Positions 43,861-52,562 of a stretch of 64,000 nt of DNA are shown here, in pieces. Every line of letters starts with the position of its first letter. Positions within the stretch are counted from its first letter, which is position 1. Made by a program: the position numbers and the translations under genes. The stretch comes from Streptomyces fuscichromogenes. GTDB lineage: Bacteria > Actinomycetota > Actinomycetes > Streptomycetales > Streptomycetaceae. Under the pieces are notes generated by a model, which was not told the origin of the DNA, did no database searches, and saw only the letters and a program-made list of their open reading frames with translations. Where the stretch lies: NCBI RefSeq assembly GCF_014645815.1, contig NZ_BMML01000031.1, positions 43,509 to 107,508 of the forward strand, written 5' to 3'.

Positions 43861-44937
43861 TTACGCGGCCGCGAGCTTGGCGGCCGAGTCCGCGTCGACG
43901 CAGGCCTGGATCACCGCGTCGAGGTCGCCGTCCAGGACCTGGTCCAGGTTGTACGCCTTGAAGCCCACACGGTGGTCCGAGAGACGATTCTCCGGGAAGT
44001 TGTACGTGCGGATCTTCTCGGAGCGGTCGACGGTGCGGACCTGGCTGCGGCGGGCGTCGGCGGCCTCCCGCTCCGCCTCCTCCTGTGCCGCGGCGAGCAG
44101 CCTGGAGCGCAGGATACGCAAGGCCTGCTCCTTGTTCTGCAGCTGGCTCTTCTCGTTCTGGCAGGAGGCGACGACTCCGGTGGGAATGTGCGTGATGCGC
44201 ACGGCGGAGTCGGTGGTGTTGACGGACTGCCCGCCGGGCCCGGAGGACCGGTAGACGTCGATGCGGAGGTCGTTGGGGTTGATCTCGACGTCGACCTCCT
44301 CGGCCTCGGGCGTGACGAGCACACCGGCGGCGGAGGTGTGGATCCGGCCCTGCGACTCGGTCGCCGGCACGCGCTGCACGCGGTGCACGCCGCCCTCGTA
44401 CTTCAGCCGCGCCCAGACGCCCTGACCGGGCTCGGTGGCACCCTGGCCGCCCTTGGTCTTCACCGCGACCTGGACGTCCTTGTAGCCGCCGAGCTCGGAC
44501 TCGGTGGCGTCGATGATCTCGGTCTTCCAGCCGACGCGCTCGGCGTACCGGAGGTACATGCGCAGCAGGTCACCCGCGAACAGCGCCGACTCGTCGCCGC
44601 CCGCTCCGGCCTTGATCTCCAGGATCACGTCCTTGTCGTCGGACGGGTCCCGGGGGACGAGCAGCAGGCGCAGCTTCTCGGTGAGCTCGTCGCGCTGCTT
44701 GTCCAGCTCCTTGACCTCGGCGGCGAAGTCGGGGTCGTCGACGGCCAGTTCGCGCGCGGTCTCGATGTCGTCGCCGGTCTGCTTCCAGGAGCGGAACGTG
44801 GCGACGATCGGGGTGAGCTCGGCGTAGCGCTTGTTCAGCTTGCGCGCGTTGGCCTGGTCGGCGTGGACCGACGGGTCGGCGAGCTTCTTCTCCAGGTCTG
44901 CGTGCTCGACGACGAGTTCCTCGACGGCCTCGAACAT
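43861..44937 (-). CDS. prfA: Peptide chain release factor 1
   Basis: 358 aa. Terminates at UAA/UAG. The codon-recognition tripeptide lies in the domain-2 segment 'VQRVPATESQGRIHTSAAGVLVTPEAEE' (P-A-T), and the catalytic 'SSGPGGQSVNTTDSAVRITHIPTGVV' has GGQ. ATG 44937. 40 bp ahead of prmC, its methyltransferase; 114 bp after rpmE. Confidence 0.98.
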   Translation of the reverse strand: MFEAVEELVVEHADLEKKLADPSVHADQANARKLNKRYAELTPIVATFRSWKQTGDDIETARELAVDDPDFAAEVKELDKQRDELTEKLRLLLVPRDPSDDKDVILEIKAGAGGDESALFAGDLLRMYLRYAERVGWKTEIIDATESELGGYKDVQVAVKTKGGQGATEPGQGVWARLKYEGGVHRVQRVPATESQGRIHTSAAGVLVTPEAEEVDVEINPNDLRIDVYRSSGPGGQSVNTTDSAVRITHIPTGVVASCQNEKSQLQNKEQALRILRSRLLAAAQEEAEREAADARRSQVRTVDRSEKIRTYNFPENRLSDHRVGFKAYNLDQVLDGDLDAVIQACVDADSAAKLAAA

Positions 44938-44991
44938 TTTTGGCTCCTGATACTGCTACGGCGTACGGAAAGGAAGGCGGGCGACCAAAAA

Positions 44992-45039
44992 CGCCGGTCC
45001 CGGGCACACCCCTCGCGGAGGCGTGGCCGTGGACCGGCG
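44992..45039 (-). terminator. Terminator after rpmE
   Basis: CGCCGGTCC (44992-45000) pairs with GGACCGGCG (45031-45039), with a C/G-rich interior; on the minus strand it is followed by TTTTTGG. It lies just behind the rpmE stop, partly uncoupling rpmE from prfA. Confidence 0.7.
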
Positions 45040-45051
45040 AAATGGAGCTCG

Positions 45052-45276
45052 CTACTTCTTGGAGCCGGCGGCAGCCTTGCCGAAGCGGGCCTCGAAGCGG
45101 GCCACACGGCCACCCGTGTCGAGGATCTTCTGCTTGCCCGTGTAGAACGGGTGGCACTCGGAGCAGACCTCGGCGCGGATGGTGCCGCTGGTGATCGTGC
45201 TACGGGTGGTGAACGACGCGCCACAGGTGCAGCTGACCTGCGTCTCGACGTACTCGGGGTGGATCTCGCGCTTCAA
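45052..45276 (-). CDS. rpmE: 50S ribosomal protein L31, zinc-binding form
   Basis: 74 aa from TTG 45276, with TAGGAG five bases ahead; this gives the canonical start MKREIHPEYVETQVSCTCG. Four Cys at residues 16, 18, 38 and 41 (CxC and CxxC) make it the zinc (C+) form, whose paralog without Cys is normally Zur-controlled elsewhere in streptomycetes. Conserved position upstream of prfA. Confidence 0.97.
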   Translation of the reverse strand: MKREIHPEYVETQVSCTCGASFTTRSTITSGTIRAEVCSECHPFYTGKQKILDTGGRVARFEARFGKAAAGSKK

Positions 45277-45582
45277 GGTGTCTCCTAGATATCGGGAGGG
45301 CACCGGGTCGCCTCCGCGGGCTTGCGGGGCGTGAACCGGGGCCGACGTACCAGTCTGCCAGGGCTGGCCGCATCTCCCAAAACCGGGGGGATCGGGGAGG
45401 TATTCCCAGGGGTGGGGGCGAGGGTCGCGCCCATGGGGCGGGGACGGATTCGCCGTGCGCGAGTGCGGGTGCCTGGGGGCTGATCGCGCAGTTCCCCGCG
45501 CCCCTGAAGGGGCGCTACGGCTGACACCCCTGAAAGGGGCGCGGGGAACTGCGCGACAAGCCCGCGCGCACCCGCAGCCGGA
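45277..45582. other. Intergenic region between rpmE and LCP gene
   Basis: 306 bp; no gene. It holds the rpmE promoter area next to 45277 and an inverted pair of repeat family A. Confidence 0.6.
45485..45555. repeat. Repeat family A, copy 4 (inverted pair)
   Basis: 21-bp arms at 45485-45505 and 45535-45555, exact reverse complements, identical to the arms at 9791-9863. 27 bp beyond the LCP gene end, so possibly acting as its terminator. Confidence 0.75.
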
Positions 45583-46716
45583 CTACGACGTCACGACCCC
45601 CTTGGCCTGCCCCGTCGCCGTCCCCTTCGTCGCGCTCGCCGGGATCGGCCTGTCGTTCTTCAGCGCCGCCCACACCCGCTTCGCCTTCGCCTTCGCCACT
45701 ATCACCCGGTTCGGGTTCGCCGGGTCGTACTCCACCGGCATCGTGACCATGTGCATGTTCTTGGCGCTGATGGACTTCAGGCCGTTCGCGAAGTCGATCA
45801 GGGAGTTCACCGAGCCGATGTCGGAGTCGGTGGTGACCGTCCTCGTCGCGGTGTCGGCCAGGTCGTACAGCTTCTTGGGGCTGGTGAAGACGCCCACCTG
45901 CTTGACCTGGTTGATCAGCGCCTTGACGAACGCCTGCTGGAGCTGGATGCGGCCCAGGTCGGAGCCGTCGCCGACGCCGTGCCGGGTGCGGACGAGGCCG
46001 AGCGCCTGCCTGCCGTCGAGCGTGTGGGTGCCGGCCTTGAGGTCGAGGTGGCTCTCCCGGTCGTCGATCGCCTTCGTCGTGGTGACCTCGACCCCGCCCA
46101 GCTCGTCGACGAGCTTCTGGAAGCCGGAGAAGTCGACCTCCAGATAGTGGTCCATCCGGATGCCGGTCATCGACTCGACGGTCTTGACCGCGCAGGCCGC
46201 GCCACCCGTGGAGTACGCGGAGTTGAACATCACCCCGGTCGCGGCGGAGTGCGTGGTGCCGTGCGCGTCGGTGCAGGCGGGGCGGTCGATCAGGGTGTCC
46301 CGGGGCACGGAGACCACGGCGGCCTTCTTGTGGCCCTCGTAGACGTGGACGATCATCGCCGTGTCGGAGCGGGCGCTGCCGTCGTCGGTGCCGCCGCCGA
46401 GCTTCCTGTTGGAGCCGGAGCGCGAGTCCGAGCCGAGGACCAGGATGTTCTCGGAGCCGTTGTCGACCTTGGTGGGCCGGTCGGTGCCGAGCGCCTGGTT
46501 GATGTCGACGGTCCTGAGGTTGCCGTTGAGCTTGAAGTACAGGTAGCCGACGCCGGTGCCGCCGAGGACGAGGATGCCGGCCGCCGTCCAGGCCGTGACG
46601 AGCAGCGCCCTGCGGCCCCGGCCGGGGGGCTTGCGGCGGCGGCCCTTGCTGCGGCCGCCCGGGGCGTTCGCACCGGCCTCGGGTATGACCGGCTCCGGCG
46701 TGCTCTCGGGGGACAT
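45583..46716 (-). CDS. LytR-CpsA-Psr (LCP) family cell-wall polymer ligase
   Basis: 377 aa. Cytoplasmic Arg/Lys-rich N-terminus, one membrane helix ('ALLVTAWTAAGILVLGGTGVGYLYF'), then the extracellular LCP domain: 'NILVLGSDSRSG', 'RSDTAMIVHVYEGHKKAAVVSVPRDTLI' (D-T and S-x-P-R-D), 'NSAYSTGGAACAVKTVESMTGIRMDHYLEVDFSGFQKLVDELGGVEV', 'GRQALGLVRTRHG' with the catalytic Arg. Transfers polymers from polyprenyl-phosphate carriers to peptidoglycan. ATG with GAGGAG four bases ahead. Confidence 0.94.
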   Translation of the reverse strand: MSPESTPEPVIPEAGANAPGGRSKGRRRKPPGRGRRALLVTAWTAAGILVLGGTGVGYLYFKLNGNLRTVDINQALGTDRPTKVDNGSENILVLGSDSRSGSNRKLGGGTDDGSARSDTAMIVHVYEGHKKAAVVSVPRDTLIDRPACTDAHGTTHSAATGVMFNSAYSTGGAACAVKTVESMTGIRMDHYLEVDFSGFQKLVDELGGVEVTTTKAIDDRESHLDLKAGTHTLDGRQALGLVRTRHGVGDGSDLGRIQLQQAFVKALINQVKQVGVFTSPKKLYDLADTATRTVTTDSDIGSVNSLIDFANGLKSISAKNMHMVTMPVEYDPANPNRVIVAKAKAKRVWAALKNDRPIPASATKGTATGQAKGVVTS

Positions 46717-46934
46717 GGGCTCCTCTGTTCTCGTACGACTGCTCGGTTACCCCCTGCTTTCAGGGTCAGGCCCGGCGTACCAGGATCATCGGCACGTACC
46801 GGACCATCGTCGCTCCGCCTGGTCAGACGGCGAAACTCGGGAAAGGGTTGCACAACGCGGTGTGCCCACCGCGTAGCGCGATGGGCACACCGGGTCACCG
46901 GGCAAGTCGGGGCGAACCCCGCTCACCAGGTATT

Positions 46935-48770
46935 TCAGCCGAAGATGTCGTACTGCTGGAAACCGGTACCGAGCGACTTCCTTGTGCCGAAGATCTCACT
47001 GGTCGCCTTGCCGGTGCCCGGGTAGAGGTAGAGCGTGCCGCCGGTCGTCCGGGCCAGGAGGTCGGCCTTGCCGTCGCCGGTCAGGTCTCCGACCGCGGCG
47101 AGGGTGTTGAAGCCGGTCCAGCCGGAGCGGACCTTCACCCGGGCCGAGAAGAGGCCGGTGCCGGACTTGCCGGTGCCCTTGTACAGGTACAGGTCACCAC
47201 CGCTGCTCTTGCGGGCCAGCAGGTCGGCCTTGCCGTCGCCGTTGAAGTCGCCGACGCCGCGCAGCTGGTTGTACTGGCTCCAGCCGCCGCCGATCCGGAC
47301 CCGGGCCGCGAAGGTGCCGTTGCCCTTGCCCGGGTACAGCCACAGCACACCGCTGGAGTCCTCGGAGAGGACGTCGGGCAGGTAGTCGCCGGTGAGGTCA
47401 CCGGGGATCACGACGGCCTTGCGGGTCTTCCAGTTGGTGAAGATCTTCTTCGTCGCCCAGGAGCCGCCGGTCTGGGCACTGTTCAGCACGAAGTGGTCCC
47501 AGTAGACGTCACCGGAAGACAGCCGGTAGACGAAGTCCTGGAAGCCGTCCCGGTCGAGGTCGGCCTGGAGGACGACGTTGGTGCCGCTCCAGTCGCCCAA
47601 GGAGATGCGGGAGGCGAGCGAGGTGCCCTTGGAGTCCAGCTCGTAGCCGGTCTTGCTCGACGACTTGCGGGCGAACAGGTCGGCCTTGCCGTCGGTGTAG
47701 CTCAGGTTGGTGTCGGCGGTCTGCGCGTAGGCGGCACCGACGTAGGTGCTGACCTTCGTGAAGACGCTGTAGGCGCCCTGGGCGACGCAGTCCTCGACGC
47801 CCCAGGAGACGACGCCGACGATGCGGCCGCCGACGACCAGCGGGCCGCCCGAGTCACCGTTGCAGGTGGTCGTCGTGCCGGTGTCGCTGCCGGTGGCGGG
47901 CTTGCCCGCGCAGACCATGTGGCCCTTGACGAAGTCGGTGCTGCCGTAGGCGGCGGTGCAGGTGGCGTCCGAGTCGATCGGCAGCGTGGCCGTCTTCAGC
48001 GTCTCGGAGATGTCCTGCGTGGTGGAGCTGGTGCGGCCCCAGCCGTAGACCTTGGCGGTCGTGGCGGGCGTACCCGTGTACGACGCGGTGTCGGTGTTCG
48101 TCGTCATGCGGATCGGGGTCGCCTTGACGGGGGCCGCCAGGGTGAGGACCGCGATGTCGTTGTTGGGAGCACCGTTCGTCGACACGGTGTACGACGGGTG
48201 GTTCCACTGGCGCAGCACACCGGTGACGGTGCCGCCGTGCAGGTCGGCGGTGCCGTCGCTGTTGGTGGTCGGCAGCGAGGCGGTGCCGGTGACGACGGCG
48301 GAGTCGGTACTGCTCCACTTGAAGCCCTTGACGCAGTGCGCGGCGGTGAGGATCTTCGTGGGCGAGATGACCGAGCCGCCGCAGAAGAAGCCGACGTCGT
48401 CGCTGGTGCTGGTGGTGCCCTTGTCGTCGTAGTACCAGAGCTGGGCCATCCACGGCGCCGCGGAGATGGTGGTCGTACCGCCACCGATGATCTTCGGCGA
48501 GACGGCCGAACCGCTCGCGGTGGCGGTCGACTTCTTCGTGGACGTGGCTGCGCTGTCGGCGGCGATCGCACGGGCGACGCGCTTGTTCAGCGTGGCCTGC
48601 GACGGTGTGCTGACGGACGGCTTGACCGTGGGCGTCGGCTGGGTGGCCGCGCTGGCGGAGGTCGAGATCAGTGCGGCCGCGACGGCGGCGGCGACTGAGG
48701 CCGCGGCGACGGGCAGTGCGAGACGTATCCGACGTCTGTGTCGACCGCTCCCGGACGTGGGTGTATCCAC
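46935..48770 (-). CDS. Secreted trypsin-like protease with FG-GAP repeats
   Basis: 611 aa from GTG 48770. Signal peptide to about residue 42, a propeptide, then a trypsin domain starting 'IIGGGTTTISAAPWMAQLWY'; triad His in 'LTAAHCV', Asp in 'NNDIAVLTL', Ser in 'CNGDSGGPLV'. The C-terminal half has FG-GAP/VCBS calcium-binding repeats: 'ADLDRDGFQDFVYR', 'GDLTGDYLPDVLSEDS', 'GDFNGDGKADLLARKS' and 'GDLTGDGKADLLARTT', with short 'LYLYPGTG' strands, forming a partial beta propeller. Extracellular; the substrate is unknown. Confidence 0.93.
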   Translation of the reverse strand: MDTPTSGSGRHRRRIRLALPVAAASVAAAVAAALISTSASAATQPTPTVKPSVSTPSQATLNKRVARAIAADSAATSTKKSTATASGSAVSPKIIGGGTTTISAAPWMAQLWYYDDKGTTSTSDDVGFFCGGSVISPTKILTAAHCVKGFKWSSTDSAVVTGTASLPTTNSDGTADLHGGTVTGVLRQWNHPSYTVSTNGAPNNDIAVLTLAAPVKATPIRMTTNTDTASYTGTPATTAKVYGWGRTSSTTQDISETLKTATLPIDSDATCTAAYGSTDFVKGHMVCAGKPATGSDTGTTTTCNGDSGGPLVVGGRIVGVVSWGVEDCVAQGAYSVFTKVSTYVGAAYAQTADTNLSYTDGKADLFARKSSSKTGYELDSKGTSLASRISLGDWSGTNVVLQADLDRDGFQDFVYRLSSGDVYWDHFVLNSAQTGGSWATKKIFTNWKTRKAVVIPGDLTGDYLPDVLSEDSSGVLWLYPGKGNGTFAARVRIGGGWSQYNQLRGVGDFNGDGKADLLARKSSGGDLYLYKGTGKSGTGLFSARVKVRSGWTGFNTLAAVGDLTGDGKADLLARTTGGTLYLYPGTGKATSEIFGTRKSLGTGFQQYDIFG

Positions 48771-48853
48771 CTAAGTCCCCCCTCGGGATCAGGAGTTCAT
48801 AATTCGGTCAGATGACCGAAGGGCGTGATCCTACACCGGCCGGAAAAACGTCA

Positions 48854-48885
48854 GAAGCCGTCCCCCCAGGTGGGGGGACGGCTTC
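48854..48885 (-). terminator. Terminator after rho
   Basis: GAAGCCGTCCCCCC, loop AGGT, GGGGGGACGGCTTC: 14-bp perfect stem, followed on the minus strand by GACGTTTTTCC. It lies 15 bp beyond the rho stop; notably an intrinsic terminator for the Rho gene itself. Confidence 0.85.
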
Positions 48886-48900
48886 CGGTTACGCCAGCTG

Positions 48901-50961
48901 TCAGTCGCCGTTGCCGGGCGTCGGCGTCGTCTTCTGGATCTGCATCAGGAACTCGATGTTCGACTTCGTCTGCTTCATCTTGTCGAGCAGCAGCTCGATC
49001 GCCTGCTGCTGGTCGAGCGCGTGCAGCACCCGGCGCAGCTTCCAGACGACGGCGAGCTCCTCGCTGCCGAGCAGGATCTCTTCCTTGCGGGTACCGGACG
49101 CGTCGACGTCCACCGCCGGGAAGATGCGCTTGTCGGCGAGCTTCCGGTCGAGCTTGAGCTCCATGTTGCCGGTGCCCTTGAACTCCTCGAAGATCACCTC
49201 GTCCATGCGGGACCCGGTGTCCACCAGGGCGGTGGCGAGGATGGTCAGCGAGCCGCCGTCCTCGATGTTGCGGGCCGCACCGAAGAAGCGCTTCGGCGGG
49301 TACAGGGCGGTCGAGTCGACACCACCGGACAGGATGCGGCCGGAGGCCGGCGCCGCCAGGTTGTAGGCACGGCCCAGACGCGTGATCGAGTCGAGCAGCA
49401 CGACGACGTCGTGGCCCAGCTCCACCAGACGCTTGGCACGCTCGATGGCGAGCTCGGCGACCGTGGTGTGGTCCTCGGCCGGACGGTCGAAGGTCGAGGA
49501 GATGACCTCGCCCTTCACCGACCGCTGCATGTCGGTGACCTCTTCCGGACGCTCGTCGACCAGGACGACCATCAGGTGGCACTCGGGGTTGTTGTGCGTG
49601 ATCGCGTTGGCGATCGCCTGCATGATCATGGTCTTGCCGGTCTTCGGCGGGGCCACGATCAGACCGCGCTGGCCCTTGCCGATCGGCGACACGAGGTCGA
49701 TGATGCGGGTGGTCAGCACGCCCGGGTCGGTCTCCAGGCGGAGCCGGTCCTGCGGGTAGAGCGGGGTCAGCTTGTTGAACTCCGGGCGGCCACGGCCGTG
49801 TTCGGGCGCCATGCCGTTGACGGAGTCGAGGCGGACCAGCGCGTTGAACTTCTCGCGCCGCTCGCCCTCCTTGGGCTGGCGGACCGCGCCGGTGATGTGG
49901 TCGCCCTTGCGCAGGCCGTTCTTGCGGACCTGGGCGAGGGAGACGTAGACGTCGTTCGGACCGGGCAGGTAGCCGGAGGTCCGGATGAACGCGTAGTTGT
50001 CGAGGATGTCGAGGATGCCCGCGACCGGGATCAGGACGTCGTCGTCGGCGAGCTGCGGCTCGGCGCCGCCGATCTCGTCACGCCCACGGCGGCCACGGCG
50101 GTCCCGGTAGCGGCCGCGACGGCCACGGCGTCCGTCGCCGAACTCGTCGTCGTCCTGCGGGCCGGCGCCCCGGTCCTGGCGGCCGCCGCCCTGCTGCTGC
50201 GGCTGCTGCTGCGGCTGGCGGTCCTGGCGGTCCTGCCGACCGCCCTGGCCGCCCTGAGCACCCTGGCCGCCCTGCTGCTCGTCGCCCTTGTTGCGCCGGT
50301 CGCGGTCACGGCCACGGTCACGGCGGTCGCGGCGGCCACGGCCGTCGTCACCGGCGTCGGCCCTGGCCTCGCCCTGCTGCTGCGCGGGCGTCTCGGCCTT
50401 CGGCTCGCTCTTCACCTCGGCGGCGATGGTCTCGGCGCCGGTGGGGCTGCCTGCCTCGGCGGTGGCCCGGCGACGGCGGCGCTCGGCCGGCGCCTCGTCG
50501 GCGCCGCGCTCGGCCTCGGCCGTACGGGAGGTGCCGCCGGCCGGCTGGCCGGGGATCTCGATCTGCTGCTGGGCCACGGCCTTCTCGGCGGGGGCCTCGA
50601 CGGCCTGCTCCGCCTTCTTGCCGGCGGCCTCCTCGCCCGTACGGGCCTTGGAGGTGGCGCGGCGCTTCGGCTTCGTCTCGGTGGCATCCCCGGCGGGGGC
50701 GGACGCCGCCTTGGGGGCGGCGCCCCCACCGGCCTGCGCCTCCTTGATGACCTCGATCAGCTGGCTCTTGCGCATACGCGCCGTGCCCCTGATGCCGAGG
50801 CCGGATGCGACCTGCTGAAGCTCGGCCAGCACCATGCCGTCGAGGCCGGTACCGCGGCGCCGCCGGGAGCCGGCACCGGAGGCAGGCGCGGAGGCGTCCG
50901 TGGCGGGCGCGGCAGCGGTCTCCTCGACACGTGCGCCCATCAGATCGGTGGTGTCGCTCAC
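48901..50961 (-). CDS. rho: Transcription termination factor Rho with large insertion
   Basis: 686 aa against about 420 in E. coli. N-terminal Rho-N helices 'LAELQQVASGLGIRGTARMRKSQLIEVIKEAQ'; an insertion of roughly 230 residues, first Ala/Glu/Lys-rich and then Arg/Asp/Gly/Gln-rich; a cold-shock RNA-binding domain from 'GILDILDNYAFIRTSGYLPGPNDVYVSLAQVRKNGLRKGDHI'; hexameric ATPase with 'GLIVAPPKTGKTMIMQ', 'VVLLDSITRLGRAYN' and 'RIFPAVDVDASGTRKEE'. The insertion is typical of high-GC actinobacteria and gives extra RNA contacts. GTG start with AAGGA six bases ahead. Confidence 0.97.
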   Translation of the reverse strand: MSDTTDLMGARVEETAAAPATDASAPASGAGSRRRRGTGLDGMVLAELQQVASGLGIRGTARMRKSQLIEVIKEAQAGGGAAPKAASAPAGDATETKPKRRATSKARTGEEAAGKKAEQAVEAPAEKAVAQQQIEIPGQPAGGTSRTAEAERGADEAPAERRRRRATAEAGSPTGAETIAAEVKSEPKAETPAQQQGEARADAGDDGRGRRDRRDRGRDRDRRNKGDEQQGGQGAQGGQGGRQDRQDRQPQQQPQQQGGGRQDRGAGPQDDDEFGDGRRGRRGRYRDRRGRRGRDEIGGAEPQLADDDVLIPVAGILDILDNYAFIRTSGYLPGPNDVYVSLAQVRKNGLRKGDHITGAVRQPKEGERREKFNALVRLDSVNGMAPEHGRGRPEFNKLTPLYPQDRLRLETDPGVLTTRIIDLVSPIGKGQRGLIVAPPKTGKTMIMQAIANAITHNNPECHLMVVLVDERPEEVTDMQRSVKGEVISSTFDRPAEDHTTVAELAIERAKRLVELGHDVVVLLDSITRLGRAYNLAAPASGRILSGGVDSTALYPPKRFFGAARNIEDGGSLTILATALVDTGSRMDEVIFEEFKGTGNMELKLDRKLADKRIFPAVDVDASGTRKEEILLGSEELAVVWKLRRVLHALDQQQAIELLLDKMKQTKSNIEFLMQIQKTTPTPGNGD

Positions 50962-51364
50962 GAAGGGTCCTTCCCTGGAGCGGACGTCGGCCTGTCTGGC
51001 TCGGCGACCGGTTGTGCTGTCCGGCTTCGGTCCTTGCTGTGTGGACCGTGCCGGGGCGGTGGTCCGCCAAAGCGGCGGAGAGAATTTCTGATGACGGCGC
51101 TTCCTCAGCCGGTGGCACCCGGTGTCACGAGGCGTGGTAGCACCAATTCCGGAGCGGCCCAGCGGCCAGCCCAGTGCCCGGGTACGGCGTACTGCCCAGG
51201 TACGTCATACAGAACGCTGAGTGGCTTGGGAGACTCCCGGAAGAATGTCTGTCCCGGACGGGGACACGATGCACCTCGCCATGGAGAGGTCGGGTGCAGA
51301 CTTGAGGTTAACACTACCGGATCCAACAAACATTCCCCCTCTCCAAATCCGGCAATCGTGCGCG
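50962..51364. other. rho upstream region with long leader
   Basis: 403 bp without a gene. A TAGTGTTAAC motif on the minus strand near 51310-51320 in the A/T-richest part is the best -10 candidate, which would give rho a leader of about 350 nt. Such leaders are used for Rho autoregulation elsewhere. The thrB stop is at the other end. Confidence 0.4.
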
Positions 51365-52306
51365 TCACATGTCGCTGGAAGTGTCATTGGGGGGCGCGAG
51401 CGGCAGCACGCTCGCGCCCTGAAGGTCGAGGTCCAGCCGGTTGGCGGCCCAGCCCGGACCCGCCAGGGCCTGCACCTTCTCGGCGCTGCCGGCGTCGGCG
51501 AGCGCCATCACGGTGGGTCCGGCGCCGGAGATCACGGCCGGCACGCCGTCGGCGCGCAGCCGCTCCACCAGAGCGGCGCTCTCCGGCATCGCGGGGGCGC
51601 GGTACTCCTGGTGCAGACGGTCCTCGGTGGCGGGCAGCAGCAGCTCGGGGCGCCGGGTGAGGGCCTCGACGAGCAGCGCGGCACGGCCCGCGTTGGCGGC
51701 GGCGTCGACGTGCGGGACGGTGCGCGGGAGCAGTCCCCGCGCGGTCTCGGTCAGGACCGGTTTCCCGGGCACGAAAACCACCGGAACGATGGAATCGCCG
51801 GGCTCCATCCTGATCGCGCGGGCGGCACCGGCCTCCATCCAGGAGAGGGTGAAGCCGCCGAGCAGACAGGCCGCCACGTTGTCGGGGTGGCCCTCGATCT
51901 CGGTGGCGAGCTCAAGGAGGGCGGCGTCGTCGAGTCTGCCCTCGCCGCCTATGGTCACCGCCCGTGCGGCCACGATGCCGGCGCAGATGGCGGCGGAGGA
52001 GGAGCCGAGGCCACGGCCGTGCGGGATGCGGTTGGCGCACACGATCTCCAGCCCGCGGGGCTGTCCGCCCAGCAGGTCGAAGGCGGTGCGCAGGGAGCGT
52101 ACGAGCAGGTGGCTCTCGTCACGCGGCAGTGTCTCGCTGCCCTCCCCCGCGATGTCGATGTGCAGCCCTGAGTCGGCCACCCGGACGACGACGTCGTCGT
52201 AGAGCCCCAGCGCGAGGCCCAGGGCGTCGAAGCCCGGACCGAGGTTGGCGCTGGTGGCGGGGACGCGCACCCGGACGGCGGCGGCGCGGAACGCTGGACC
52301 GGCCAT
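51365..52306 (-). CDS. thrB: Homoserine kinase
   Basis: 313 aa GHMP kinase phosphorylating homoserine with ATP. 'RVRVPATSANLGPGFDALGLALGLYD' N-terminal strand, ATP-binding 'NRIPHGRGLGSSSAAICAGIVAA', and the C-terminal 'GAGPTVMAL' motif 3. ATG 52306; AAGGAG is twelve bases ahead, a long spacing. 256 bp behind thrC on the same strand, so it may be read from the same transcript or its own promoter. Confidence 0.96.
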   Translation of the reverse strand: MAGPAFRAAAVRVRVPATSANLGPGFDALGLALGLYDDVVVRVADSGLHIDIAGEGSETLPRDESHLLVRSLRTAFDLLGGQPRGLEIVCANRIPHGRGLGSSSAAICAGIVAARAVTIGGEGRLDDAALLELATEIEGHPDNVAACLLGGFTLSWMEAGAARAIRMEPGDSIVPVVFVPGKPVLTETARGLLPRTVPHVDAAANAGRAALLVEALTRRPELLLPATEDRLHQEYRAPAMPESAALVERLRADGVPAVISGAGPTVMALADAGSAEKVQALAGPGWAANRLDLDLQGASVLPLAPPNDTSSDM

Positions 52307-52562
52307 CGCTCGATGACTCTCCTTGAGCTGCGTGATGGTCGAATGACATTCGATAGGTACGTGGGGGACCCTCGGGCCGTGGAGACGGCGCGGCACCGCG
52401 CCATACGCGGAGGCATATGCAGCGGGCGGGTTCGGTACAGCTTATCGAAGGAAGGTTCTGTGGCGACATAGGGCGCACAGGAGGCGCACGATGCGTGTCG
52501 TAAGCCCCCTGTGCCCCCTCCTTAGGGGGTTCCCGGTCCGGGACCCCCCCCACGGTGGTTCT

